Source: Hippophae tibetana (Eukaryota; Streptophyta; Magnoliopsida; Rosales; Elaeagnaceae). From it: DNA of 64,000 bases. How positions within the stretch are numbered: the stretch's first letter is position 1; each line of letters begins with the position of its first letter. A program made the position numbers and the translations under genes. Shown piece after piece: positions 1-12,100 of this stretch. The stretch spans positions 37,835,452 to 37,899,451 of the forward strand of contig CM072811.1 in assembly GCA_037013495.1 (NCBI GenBank), given 5' to 3'. The notes beneath the pieces are model-generated. The model saw only the letters and a program-made list of their open reading frames with translations. It searched no databases and was not told where the DNA came from.

Positions 1-591
1 TATTTTAGTGCACCTTTTTTTGATATTCTTTTTTTTTCTCATTTTTTTTTATAACTTCACAACACCCTCAAATTATTTTCAATTCTATTCTATTTTTCTT
101 TAGAGGGATAATTGTGTGTTAACTTTTCTTTTTTATATATATGATGCATTACATTTCACCTTATGCTATAGCATAACACATTATTGCATTTTTTTTCTTT
201 TCATACAAGCTAAAGGTGCAAGGGTAAAGATAATGCGTATTAGTTATGAATTAAATATGGCTTAAATATATGAATGGTTCTTTTCTTTTTTTGCTCAAAT
301 GGATGACTAAAGATATTTAACAATGGTTAACTTGAAAGGCTCAATCGATCCAAATAAGGCCAAAATCATTTCCCTTGCTAAATACTATTTATTATTTCGC
401 CTCAAGGGATGATCAAATAGATTCTAAAACTTGGTAGATCTCATCGACTCGCATAACTCACTTCAAATTTTCTCTCAATAAGCACACCAAAATCAATCAT
501 GAACGTGTGCATAAAAATTTGAATTAATCCAATCAAAACTAGCAAGCATATCACATGATTAATGTAAATCTTAACAAATATGTTACATTCC
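1..591. other. AT-rich sequence, no gene
   Basis: No coding frame with recognisable homology is visible. The stretch is T-rich on the plus strand and directly adjoins the decayed Athila-type element on the minus strand, so it is probably non-coding sequence of that element or flanking repeat DNA. This is inference from position only. Confidence 0.4.
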
Positions 592-954
592 TTAACCATT
601 CATTAGCATTATCAATATCAGGGGGTTCAGATTCTTTAAAACTTTAAATATTACTTGTTCATCTTGCACTCTTATTGTAAGTTCACCATTTCGTACATCA
701 ATGAGTCTTTTTCTGGTTGCTAAGAATGGACGACTAAGTATGATAGGAATTTCATGATCCTCTTCCATGTCTAGCATAATAAAATCCATCGAAAAGATGA
801 ATTTGTCTACTTTTACTAGAAAATATTCTACCATACCCCGAGGTCTTTTAATTGATCTATCTACCATTTGTAACGTAACTAAAGTGGGTTTGGCTTTACC
901 AACCCTCAATCTCTTGAAGACCAATAATATCATGAGGTTAATGCTATAACCCAA
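592..954 (-). pseudogene. Retropepsin-like (aspartic protease) fragment of Athila-type element
   Basis: A 120-codon frame contains the block DMEEDHEIPIILSRPFLAT followed by LIDVRNGELTIRV, the characteristic C-terminal half of the protease domain of plant Athila/Tat gag-pol proteins. The N-terminal part with the catalytic Asp lies in broken sequence around 960-1230, so no active enzyme is encoded. It lies downstream of the gag fragment on the same strand. Confidence 0.7.
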
Positions 955-1639
955 GTCACATAGTGCCTTGTCAAAACGAATGTTCCTAATAGTGCAAGGG
1001 ATGTCAAAAGTACCTGGATCTTTCAGTTTTTGTCATAGTTTTCTATTAAGGGTGGCACTACAACCTTCAGTCAAGGTTATTGTTTCATGATCTCTAAGCC
1101 TCCTTATCTTTGATAGTATATCTTTCATGAATTTGGTATAAGACAACATTTGTTCAAGTGCCTCTACAAATGGTATGTTTATGTGCAGCTTCTTGAAGAC
1201 TTCCAAAATTTTGAAAACTACATATCTCACTTTTTCTTTTGCAATATTTGAGGGAAAGGAATATTGGGTTTGTAAAGGTTGCTATTTTTTTTGGCTAAAT
1301 TATCTCTTTTTTAGTGCTCTCTTTATCCATTAGTTTCTCCCCATCCTTGTTAATTTCTTATTTCTCTTCATCCTTTTTTGTCTTATGTTCTTGTTCTAAA
1401 GTTTTACCACTCCTCAAGGCTATGGCATTGCACTGGTCCTTACCTTCTCTTTATGGGTTTACAATTGTGTCACTTGGAAGGTTACCTTGGGGTCTTTGAC
1501 TTATAGTCTGAGCAAGTTTCCCCATTTGGTTCTCCAAATTTTAAATTGAAGCCTCTTAAGTTGACACTTTTGTATTAAATGATTGGGTGAAATCTTTCAT
1601 CATCCCCATTAAAGCATTTGTATTGTCCTAGGTAGGTGG

Positions 1640-2720
1640 CTTCTTCTCTTAGGCTTGTGATTGTTGTGGTTTTTGAAAACCAGGTGATGCAAATGATTGA
1701 TGGTTGAATTAATTACCACCTTGATTGTTGTTATTACTCCAAGAGAAATTTGGATGTTGTCTCCATCCTAGGTTATATGTGTTTGAGTATGGATTATTGT
1801 TTTGGTTCCCATTACCCACATAGCAAATAGATTCAGGATTATTTGGACAATTATCAAACAAATGAGCTTTTCCACAATACACACACGTCACTCTTGAATT
1901 TTGGACCTGGTTTATACTCGTTGGTGAGTTTTGAGTCTTCAAAAGATTAACTAAAGATGAAACTTGAGTTGTAAGTGTTGTGATATAATTTACTTCATGC
2001 ACTCCGGCTACTCTTCTTGTGCTGTAATTCTATCCATTGGCCATTGATAACTATTGCTAGTCATTTTCTCAAGTAAATCATAAGGTTGATTGTAAAATTT
2101 GGCTAGAAAAGCTCCATTAGAAAATGCATAAACAATAGTTATTGTTTGAGCATTGAGATCATTGTAAAAAGTCTCCATTTGAATCCAAGAAGGAATACCA
2201 TGATAGGGACACTTCCTTAGTAATTCCTTGAATCTTTCCCATGCTTCTTATAAAGATTCTCTTTCGTGTTGTTGGTAGGAAGTAATGTCATTTCTAAGCT
2301 TGACATTCTTTATTAGTGGGAAGTATTTCATCAAGAATTTCTTTGCCAAACCATTCCAAGTTGTAATGGAATCAGGTGGCAAAGAGTTTAGCCAACCTCG
2401 AGCATGGTCTCGTAAAGAGTAAGGGAACAATCTAAGCCAAAATGCATCAATGGTCACACCATTGAACTTAATTCAAAGTTGTAATGGAATCAGGTGGCAA
2501 AGAGTTTACCAACCTCGAGCACGATCTCGTAAAGAGTAAAGGAACAATCTAAGCCTAAATGCCTCATCGGTCACACCATTGAACTTAAATGAATCTACAA
2601 CATCACTGGTTTTAGTTCAAACTAATTAGCTTGAATGATTGGCCTTGTAATACTTGGATTCAGCCCTTCCAACGTAGGTATAGCATATTCATTCATAACT
2701 TTATCTCTATCATCCATTCA
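1640..2720 (-). pseudogene. Gag fragment with CCHC-like zinc knuckle, Athila-type
   Basis: On the minus strand the segment 2248-2457 encodes LRLFPYSLRDHARGWLNSLP and continues with W..LAKKFLMKYFP, the typical retrotransposon gag core. Broken frames below it read EAWERFKELLRKCPYHGIP and then DLLEKMTSNSYQW, also standard for this lineage. At 1860-1905 a zinc knuckle CVYCGKAHLFDNC (CX2CX3HX4C, one residue shorter than canonical) is followed by the N/Q-rich tail. Nonsense and frameshift changes separate these blocks, so this is a dead gag gene. Confidence 0.75.
2353..2595. repeat. 118-bp direct tandem duplication inside the gag relic
   Basis: Two copies of the segment that begins with TTGTAATGGAATCAGGTGGC start at 2361 and 2479, so the period is 118 bp. 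They differ by a few substitutions and a 1-base deletion (GTTTAGCC against GTTTACC). The duplication lies in the gag core and is a local rearrangement that happened after the element stopped being selected. Confidence 0.85.
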
Positions 2721-3120
2721 AAGCATTTGATTATTCAAGTTTACCTCATTATTATTTATTTCTAATGGATTAACCATTTACTTCTCTTGGATAACTTGTT
2801 GTTTTCTAATTAACCTCAAAGTATGCTTAATTTCAAGATCTAAATTTCTTCCTCACAAACTCTATTCATGCGATAAACTCAATTATATTTCTACAATACT
2901 AAATGAGATGTCTAAATAAAAATAAATAAAATAAACAACTAAATAAATAAATTAAAATTTAAAAAATTAAATGAAGAAAATATAAATATAAATTAACTGA
3001 AGTAAAAAAATAAATAAGTCAAATAAAATAAAATAAGTAAATTAAAATTAAAGTTAAAGTAAAGAAAAATAAATTAAGAAAAATAACTAAAATTAAAATT
3101 ATTAATTTCTAATATTTATA

Positions 3121-3140
3121 ATCCCCAACAACAGCGCAAA
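3121..3140 (-). other. Primer-binding site relic (tRNA-Asp type)
   Basis: The minus strand reads TTTGCGCTGTTGTTGGGGAT, a decayed form of the TGGCGCCGTTGCCGGGGA-type site used by Athila/Tat elements. It is followed on the minus strand by the gag region and preceded by sequence ending in a cytosine/adenine-rich LTR-like edge. It fixes the orientation of the element and the position of its missing 5' LTR. Confidence 0.65.
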
Positions 3141-4589
3141 AAACTTAATTGTCACACACGAAGTGTATGAAATGAATAAGTAAGTATACATATTGTAACA
3201 AGTAATATAATAATAAGAAAAATCATTCTCACAAAGATTATTTTATTATAAACTAATTTTTTAAATTAAAAAAAAATAAAAAATCAAATTTTTTATTTTT
3301 ATATTTTAAGCAAAATTAAAATAACTAAAAATAAATAGAAATAATTAATTAAATCAAATTTGGTAAATAAAAAGATATATGAGAAAATATCTATGAATAC
3401 TTAATCCCCCAATTTTTTGAACTTGCAAATCGCTAAAATCTCCCAAATATAATTATCAATTAAATTACATAAATAATTTAATCTTACCTAGCATGTATTA
3501 TTCTCTCAAGTAAACTACAAATCATATAGAAATTAATTTAATCACACTCTCATGCCATTTAAATTGTATATTACTCATTAAGTTCATCAATTATGGATCA
3601 CATACATAAGAATCACACATTTCTGCCTAGAAACTATGTATGTTATTTAATCAAGACAAACAATTAAATAATTCTCTCAAATATATTTAATTGCCTCTAT
3701 AGATAAATTATTGGCCAAATAATTAATAACATACAAATCAGATTAAATAATATAATTAAATTATAATTATAATTGGGGTAAAATATTAAATCATCATATG
3801 GTGAAAATTGGGTTCATAGGATTCCTAGATTAATAAATTAATTACACATAATTATGTTCATAAAGCTCATATTTTTCATAAAGAAAGACATAAAAATTGA
3901 TAAAGAAAGGAGTAGAAAAAGAAATAATATCAATCTCTTGAATTGTATAATTAATCTCCCCTTCAATCTCCACCAAAATTGTGTACTTTCTTGAATTTTT
4001 ATGTATTTTTCTCTCTTTTTAGATCCAAAAACTAACCAAAATTATGCTAATGAAGGCCACTTAGGGTTTATGGAGTGATAAGACTTAAATATTGCTCATG
4101 TACAATCTGGACCGTCAGATCAGCTTTAGATCAAGGGCTACGATCAAAACAAGCAAAATTAATTATTCTAGCAAATCATAGCGCGACACGTGGCATCATA
4201 ATTCACTGGGCGAATCAGGGAGTGACGTATGGAAAGGGAGACCGGTCAGAGTCAACACTCATTGAGTCGGCCAAACACGGCGTGATGTGATTCGCAGAGA
4301 CGAATAGTATGGCATGTTGACCAATTTTCGAACTCGTATTGAACATCGTGTTGACATGTGGCATACGTTTCATCCTTCCCACACGCGACGTAGCATGATT
4401 TTCTCTCCATGCTTGGCCAAAGTTTGCATGGCTTCCCCAATCAGCTCCTCTACTTGCGTGGCATGTCATGTTGTATCTCCTTATTAGTCTTGTGTTAAAA
4501 ATCCATAAAAATTCTTGAAAAATCCCAAAATATTCTAAAAATTATATTTTCACCCTTTTTCACTAAAAAGTTTATATTTTAATATTTTT
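3141..4589. other. LTR-like or repeat-derived sequence, no gene
   Basis: This AT-rich stretch should begin with the 5' LTR of the minus-strand Athila-type relic. The less AT-rich part at about 4180-4470 has several CACGTGGC/GTGGCATG-like words common in plant LTRs. Short frames at 4075-4469 show no homology that I recognise. The outer LTR boundary and a matching target duplication could not be found by eye. Confidence 0.35.
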
Positions 4590-5040
4590 GTGGCTAAATA
4601 GACCCTTCACTTGGGATACAGGATAAGAGATGTGTCATTCATTCTAAGAAAGGGTCTTGAGTTCACCAATGTGGATCCCTTCTTTGGGAAGCACATGTAA
4701 GGATACGATTCAATTTCTCCCTTGCATGTCTCCTATCTCGTGAAAAATTAACACGATAACCCCTAAGTATGGAGTGAGGTGGCCAAATGAACCCCCCACT
4801 TGGGATGTGGGATAAGAGGCGTGTCACTCATCCTAAGAAAGGGTCTTGAGTTCACCAATGTGAACTCCCCTTTGGGAAGCGCATGTAGGGGTCAAATTTA
4901 ATTTCACTTTTGCATGTCTCTTATCTTGTGAAAAATTAACGCAATAATCCCCAAGTACGGAGTGAGATGGCCAAATGGACCCCCCACTTGGGATGCGGGA
5001 TAAGATGCGTGTTACCCTTTCTAAGAAAGAAGCATGAGTT
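4590..5040. repeat. 189-bp tandem repeats, about 2.3 copies
   Basis: The core CACTTGGGAT occurs at 4608, 4797 and 4985, giving periods of 189 and 188 bp. Each unit also contains AAGAAAGGGTCTTGAGTTCA-like, CCTTTTGGGAAGC-like and TGAAAAATTAACACGATAA-like words. The third copy is cut off at about 5040. No coding capacity is apparent; it looks like a small satellite-like or LTR-internal array. Confidence 0.85.
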
Positions 5041-7899
5041 CACAAAAGTAGACCTTCTCTTTAATAAGAAAATCTACATATAGATAAAACAAATTTGAAT
5101 TGCATAAATATGTGCTACAATGAGTTACAAGTGCAAAAGAAAAATGAAAAGCTACTATGAATAGTCCCAATTATTATATCTTATATTCATCTCAATGCGA
5201 GCCAGTACTTTCAAAAATAGGTGCTTTGCGAGTACTTTTCTCTAGTTCTATTTGCTTCTAGAACTCAGTTAATTTGTGGCGATCACCCCTCTCTTGTTTG
5301 TGTTTATCTCCCTAATCAGATCATTGCCCACATCCTTCGAATCTTGTTTAATAACTTCATAGTAGGACTTGAATCCACAAAGCTCTTAATCCACAAACAA
5401 CATAAATTTAACTTACATCACAAAAATTCCCCATCATCAAGTGCTAAATACTTCCATTCTCTCTTTTACGAGCTTCATAATGGGTGAGAAATTAGCAAAA
5501 CACCCAAAGTGGTGGTATAGGATGTCGTCGACATATGTGTTACCAAACATCGCGTTCACAAATAAAATTTCCATCCCATGGACCTAACCTCGTTTATTGG
5601 GTAAGGTTGAATCTGCATGTGGGCTAGTAATTTCCTCTTATATGTTCCCCTACTTCATTCAAAAGGGACCTCAGTTCATCCCACTACTTCGTTGTTAGAA
5701 GCAATATAAATGTGGTAATATGCAGATTTTCCATTTAATAAGGTAGGGATTATAGGTCCCTAGTTTACCTTGTCACTTATGAAAGGCAATTCCTTATGGG
5801 CTCTTTTACTCTTTAAAAGGTGTTTAGGGTATATGATAAACAAGACATCTTTCTATTACAACATTCATTTACACTACATAATCAATTAATTAACATCTTA
5901 ATAGTGGATTGCAAAGATATATACTATGGTTTGACCTTGGACCTATCTTTCAATATGACCTCTCGTGATCGTTTCCTTTGAACGGGATAGGAGAACCAAG
6001 GTATTTATAGGAGGTGCTTTACCCTTACTACTTTGAAAAGATCACATCAAGGTGTAATAGGGCATAATTTGATCCAACTTCTTAGTTTGCATTTTCAAAC
6101 TATAAATCATAAAAACTCACCCCGTTTTCATGGTCTTCATGAAGTCAAATAATGACCTAATTATTCTCCAAGGCCTTTTCATACTTCGTTATTTGTAAGA
6201 AATTGGCATATACCTCGCATTTGTACATCTTAAGGGAAAGCTCATCTTCTATAGCCAATGCTAGAACCTAACAAAATACAAGAATATGAAAATAGCAACA
6301 AAAAATATATCTAGCAAAGTCAAGTAACGAAGTGTAAACTTAAGTGTGATCTTACCTTTAAGAGATGATTAGCCATCATCTCTCCGTTGGAGGCCCATTC
6401 CTTCTTACAGACTTTCCTAACCTTGGAAACCCTAGTCTGCTCAACGTCACATCCAAAATGACTAGAGGCCACTTATTAGCTCATGCCATCCAAAAATGTC
6501 CTCGTCAATATATGTTATCTAAGTGTTTAGTACCACGACGCCCTTCAAAATGGCTTCATCAAATTCAATGTCAATAAGGCCTATGGTTTTGATTTGGGAA
6601 GTGGGAAACCTATTTCCTTTTCTTTCATGTTGTAATAAGAGATGACAGAGAGGATGATCTAAGAATGTTTGACAGATCTATTAAAGATAAAGGAGGAATT
6701 TCAATAGGTTTATCGTCTAGACAATTGAATCTTCAATCTATAAAGGCAATATATTTTGACTAGTCCTTGGCATTATGGGATATATGTCATGAGTACTAAA
6801 AATCGATGGGATCTTCAAAGTCACCATTTGTATAATCCATGCCTACAAAAATAAATGAACTCAAATCCTAAACTATTAAGGAGCTCGTTAACACGAGGTT
6901 AGGCTACGTTCAAATTTTCATTCCAAGTATGCCGGATTCGAAACTCTACCTCATCACCATATATGTCACCTATAAAATACAACACTTATTTTCCCAACCA
7001 GACGCACTATTGGGGAGTTTCAGTATCAACACGTGACTAATAAAGGCTTAGATGTATGCCCTCTAATTGCAAGACCATTCACCTCCTTATTTATAAGGAC
7101 TACTCAGTGTTCTCCTACGATAACGGAGAGGCTTAGTAGCATTCACCTAGCAACCTAAGATACCTCACTCATATGGTGAATACATTATTATTTAACACTC
7201 TATTTACAACGACTTGGTGTTTGGAGAAGTTAAAGGACTTACTTGGTTCGTGAATATTCCCTTAATTTCTCAAAATCAAGAGAATAAAAAAGTTAATGTT
7301 TGGTATTATTTAGGTAGGAGGTACGCAATATCAGTGACTTGAGGTACTTTGTTCATATAGTGAAGGCAACACTGTCATTTAGCATCCCATATATTACAAC
7401 CTATTCCTCGGAAGTAATTGATCCAATTTTGATAATCAAAACCTGATGACTAAGGCTTGGCATAAGTAAAAATGGATTGGTATTAGCGACCTAACAATTG
7501 TCTCGTAGGTGTTATATATATGGTCTGCTCTAACATCTCGAAAAGAGCACCCATTTTTGTACATCGCTCTAACGGCCTGGATCATTTCTTTACATACAAG
7601 ATCTCAAACAATTCGTATATAACGACCTGAGAACTACGACTTGATTTTGTATAGAACTACTAATAGAGTGCTTACCAATATAACCGCTATACCTATCTTG
7701 TCGGTGCTATATATATCTTTTTAATGAGATGAATAAATTATCTAATCATTATTCAAATTTTATATTTTTACGTGTAAACTCTATAAGATTATAATCACTA
7801 CAAATATGTGATATTTAGATTATTATTATTTCATGTGAATTATTAGATTTTATTTTAAAAACTAAAATTTGGGAAAAAAATAAAAATCAATCTTAGAAT
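5041..7899. other. Intergenic sequence without recognisable gene
   Basis: Only short frames without recognisable protein similarity are present (for example 5221-5487 and 6365-6577). Base composition is less AT-rich than the flanks, suggesting old repeat DNA, but I could not identify a family, terminal repeats or a target duplication. Confidence 0.4.
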
Positions 7900-8779
7900 A
7901 TATGATTTGAAAATGATGGAAGCTATCTGTCACTGACTCACTAATTCCGAAGTCCGGACAACGAAAAACACGCCGAAGATAATTGCTGCCCAAATTCTCA
8001 ACCCCATTTAGATTTGCCAACTCTTCTCTCTATCTTTCCTTCCTTTATTTTTATTTTTAAGTTGATTTATTAAACACCGTACCTCTGTCTCCTCTCATCC
8101 CTCCCTAGTCTCTACTATCACTGGTCTCTAAAAGCTTTAACTACCCTACACAGTACTTGCAAAATAAAAAAAAGGTTCACTGCCCAATTGCTTAATTTCA
8201 TGGACCATTTTCACCTTACTGTTCATATATTCATTAATTATGTATGCCTTTTCTATTATTGCCCATTTAAATTGTAGTAGTTCTTAGCTTTTCCTAGAAT
8301 TTATTTTAGGCTTATTAGATTTTGTTTTGGTTTCAATGAGATAGGTTTTGCTTTATGCCAAAAATTGTCTTCTTTTTAACTGAAAATGAAATAATTATCT
8401 TCTTATTTATTGTTTATTATGAAATAAAATAGATTGATGGTATTCTTTCAATAAAGTATTTTTTTTTCTAGCGTTTAATGGAAGATTATTTTATGTCTCA
8501 TTCAATGAGAACTCCTTTGTCTTGGTGGAGAACGTAATCGCCTAACTTCAAAATGAATGAAATTGCTAAATTAGAAACTAAAATAATGATAAAAATAATG
8601 AAAAAGATAAAGGTAGGGGAGAGCAGAGAAGGAGGTGGAGGAGTGAGTGAGGTTTATGGTACTGTCTTAGCTTGTCCCCTCACACAATACAGTTTTTCTC
8701 TTCCTTTAATTCTCTCTCTATCTCTCTCAGAGTCCAAAGTCCAAAAGCCACTACAACATTGATTTTTCTTTTGCTTCGT

Positions 8780-8872
8780 ATGCAATTGTCTATGTCTGTT
8801 ATTTCTGTTCCCTCCACTCAGGTCCTGCAAATGGGGAGCGAATCATTCTTTGAATTCTTCGTTATTATTTGA
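8780..8872 (+). other. Upstream ORF 1 in the putative ARF4 leader
   Basis: An ATG at 8780 opens a 30-codon frame ending in TGA at 8872, upstream of and not overlapping the ARF4 start at 9195. Upstream frames are known to limit translation of the related auxin response factors ETTIN and MONOPTEROS. Whether this one is in the mature leader depends on the unknown start site and leader splicing. Confidence 0.4.
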
Positions 8873-8945
8873 TACCTTCTCTGTCTTTGTTTTTTCTTCT
8901 TCTTCGTGTCATCTTTTAGCCCCCTTACTGGGTATCCTTCCAAGC

Positions 8946-9038
8946 ATGTCTTCCTTGTTGTTTTCTACTCATCTGCTTGTCACTTTTTCTTCTATTTCAG
9001 CTTCTGGGCATCCTTCGAATTTGTATTCCCTACCATGA
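8946..9038 (+). other. Upstream ORF 2 in the putative ARF4 leader
   Basis: An ATG at 8946 opens a second 30-codon frame ending in TGA at 9038, about 155 bases before the ARF4 start. Nothing in the peptide is recognisable. As with the first upstream frame, it matters only if it is retained in the mature mRNA. Confidence 0.4.
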
Positions 9039-9194
9039 TTTGATCTCATTTAAAATTTTCTTTAGTTTTTTCTTTGTGAGTTGATTCGCACACTCTCTTC
9101 TTCCCCACTTTTACTCTTTTTAAAGTTATTTCTTGGTGGATTTGTTTATTTCGGTTTTTGAGCTATACTGGGGAGGGGATATTACCAGGTGTTC

Positions 9195-12100
9195 ATGGAA
9201 ATTGATTTAAACCATACCGTGGTTGAGGTGGAGAAGAATGAGAATAGTAATGGGGATTGTGGCAAAGTAGGTTGTGCTTGCTCTTTCTCTTCGTCCACTT
9301 CTTCATGCTCTTCTAATTCAACTTCAGCTTATGCGCCCTCTTCAATTTACTTAGAACTATGGCATGCCTGTGCTGGTCCTCTCACCTCTCTTCCCAAGAA
9401 AGGAAATGTCGTTGTGTATTTCCCACAAGGTCATTTAGAGCAGGTTGTATCATCCTTTCCTTTTTCATTCATGGAGATCCCCACCTTTGATCTCCCACCA
9501 CAGATTTTTTGCAAGGTTGTTAATGTACAACTACTTGTGAGTACCTTGTTCTGTTCCTTTAGAATGGTTTTTGTACTTTCTTCTAACTAGACTTGGCTTC
9601 AGGGTGGATATACATGTGCTTCTGGAGTGGCAGTAACTCTTTAAAAATAAAATTTTAGTCTTAATATTTATAAAATTATATGTGGATTTTATTTTTAATT
9701 TTTTAGCGCTTAAAAAGTCACTATAAACTTAATAGTTTGAATATGTTTACAAATTAGATACATATACTATATCAATGAAAAGCATGTACTCCAGTAGAAA
9801 ACAAGTAGTAATATTTTTTTTATTGTTTATATGGTGTGCCTATTCGCCACTGTTTGGCTTCACATTACTTCTCAATGGATATTCATTCTGTGCTTTTATT
9901 TGTTTGGAAATTTCTTTCACTTTTTGAATTATTGCAGGCAAATAAGGAAGATGATGAGGTCTATACAATTGTTAGTTTGCTTCCTCAACCAGTGGTATAA
10001 TTTGCAATTTTTACAATTGTTTGTCCTTTTCATCTTGATTTTCAGCAGCTAAAAATTAATCCTCTAGAATAATATGTTTAGATGGAATTTTAAAAGGGAA
10101 GAGTGGTTGATGTGTCTCTCCTTGATAATTGCTCTTGTTGGAATTTTTTTTTCTTAAAATAGTTCCAATTTTTTTCATGATCTTTTTTCACTCTATGAAT
10201 TGTGATAATGATGAGGGGGACACCATTCTTTGAGTTATGCAGCTGAAAGGAATGAAATTAGAAGGCAAAGAACTTGTTGAATTGGGAGTTGATGAAGGGA
10301 GTGGAGAATCCCCAACAAAATTAATCCCTCACATGTTCTGCAAAACACTTACAGCTTCTGATACAAGTATCCATGGAGGATTCTCTGTTCCTCGAAGAGC
10401 TGCTGAAGACTGTTTTCCTCCACTGGTATGATCTGATGCTTTAACTTTCCCCTACTGTTATAAAACATTGTAGTTTGTCTAGAGTAGTTCAGGTATCATG
10501 TAACTTTCAATATAATATCCTTATTGCAGGATTATAAGCAGCAGAGGCCCTCTCAAGAGCTTGTTGCAAAAGACCTCCATGGCGTTGAGTGGAAATTTCG
10601 TCATATATATAGAGGTAATTTCTATTGAATTCTGATGCGTGGTTTGGTTGATATAAACATGCTAAAAGATTCAGCATATATTGTTGTCAGGTCAGCCAAG
10701 GAGACATCTACTTACTACGGGGTGGAGCAATTTTGTAAGTCAAAAGAATCTTGTTTCTGGAGATGCTGTACTCTTTTTGAGGTAATAATGTATAATTGTA
10801 TTTCAATAGTCGTTTAACAGATAGATTATTCCTCCATTGATTCTTTATGCGAGTATCATTCATTAGATTCTAAGAAATTTCAACAGAAATGCCAATTAGG
10901 CTACTAGTGTTGGTAGGAATCATAAAGATGCTGCTCTTTATCTCTTGTAATGTTGTTTGTGTTAGTGGTTAGTGGTGAAAATTGTGTCAGATTAACCGTG
11001 TTCTTGTCGTGATCTGACATTAATTTTGTTCGTTCATGTGTTAGTTTGCACATGATTTTTTTTCTTTTTAGTTTATTTATAATAGTAAGAAATAACAAAA
11101 CCTTTAAGGATTACATTTTTTATCTGTATTTGTATCGTGTTATCATGTCATCATATCGTGTCAGACTTTCATGCATTGTTTGTTAATAACTTACTTAATA
11201 AATAATATTATTTGCATGCATTGTTAATAACTTACTTAATATATAAGATTACTCGCAGAGAAAATACTACAAAACTATTCCAAGGTTGCAAAACTATTGA
11301 TTTCATTTGGTGTCAGACGATCCTTGAATATTCTTTTTTCCATCACTTGTATTGAATATACTCATATCCGATAATCTTTGTAGGGGAGAAAATGGTGAGT
11401 TAAGTTTGGGTATTAGAAGAGCTGTTCGACCTAGATATGGTCTTCCTGATTCGATGGGCGACCAGAATTCTTATACTACCGTTCTTTCTCAAGTGGCTAA
11501 TGCAATATCTACCAAAAGCACATTTCATGTTTCCTATAGTCCAAGGTCAGTCTATTATCTACTTTTTCAGATATTTGTAGTCAGTGGTCACTCCACATTT
11601 GTTATGTTTACATTTTTCTTTATTTTTTTGTTTTATTATTATCAGTATTAGATGTAATAATAAAGAGGAACTGTGGGATTTTAAGCACTGGTCAAGTTTT
11701 CGGTTGTGTTTGATGCTAATGAGCAACTTCTGGCACCATATATGAGCTAGTTAGGATGAATAAAAATGAGCTAGTTAGTACGTAGAAGACACTCATGGCC
11801 TTAGCCCTTGGGAAGAATAAAAATGCTTGAAACACATTTTAAATGACCACTTGAATCCTAGAAGTATTAACATTTAAAACCTCCTAACCTATTCTTTTCA
11901 TAAGATTAACTAAATAAATAAAATTATATAACCTTATTTATTTAGATAACTTATGAATTTCCATTTATAGCAAGTCGTGTCCATGTTAATTTGGAAGGAT
12001 AATTTATCTAGTGAAAATAATTTTTACCACCTCTGTTCTAAGTCAGATAATTATGAACAAACTGTTGTCACAATAGTTAAATTAATTACTATTATCAATT

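Larger units (their letters stand above)
592..3140 (-). mobile_element. Decayed Athila-type Ty3/gypsy retrotransposon, gag-protease part
   Basis: Reading the minus strand from 3140 down there is a primer-binding site, a gag region, a zinc knuckle and a retropepsin-like region, in the order expected for the 5' half of an Athila/Tat-lineage gypsy element. No reverse transcriptase or integrase follows before the window edge, so the copy is truncated or internally deleted. Frames are broken by many stops and frameshifts. The corresponding 5' LTR should lie at coordinates above 3140, but its outer end was not resolved. Lineage assignment rests on recognised protein patterns and the tRNA-Asp-type primer-binding site. 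Confidence 0.75.
7900..9194 (+). promoter_or_regulatory. ARF4: ARF4 upstream region and 5' leader
   Basis: The gene-poor repeat DNA gives way at about 7900 to pyrimidine-rich sequence typical of a plant promoter and leader, with CT runs near 8695-8735 and 9080-9120. Two TGTCTC auxin-response-element cores are present at 8086-8091 and 8494-8499; with no transcript data they are candidates only. The transcription start was not determined. The leader upstream of the ARF4 start codon contains at least two short upstream reading frames (8780-8872 and 8946-9038). Confidence 0.5.

Noticed and set aside
8553..8762. 69-codon plus-strand frame upstream of ARF4, considered as a third upstream ORF
   Set aside because: It ends before the pyrimidine-rich leader sequence and probably lies upstream of the transcription start; no similarity.
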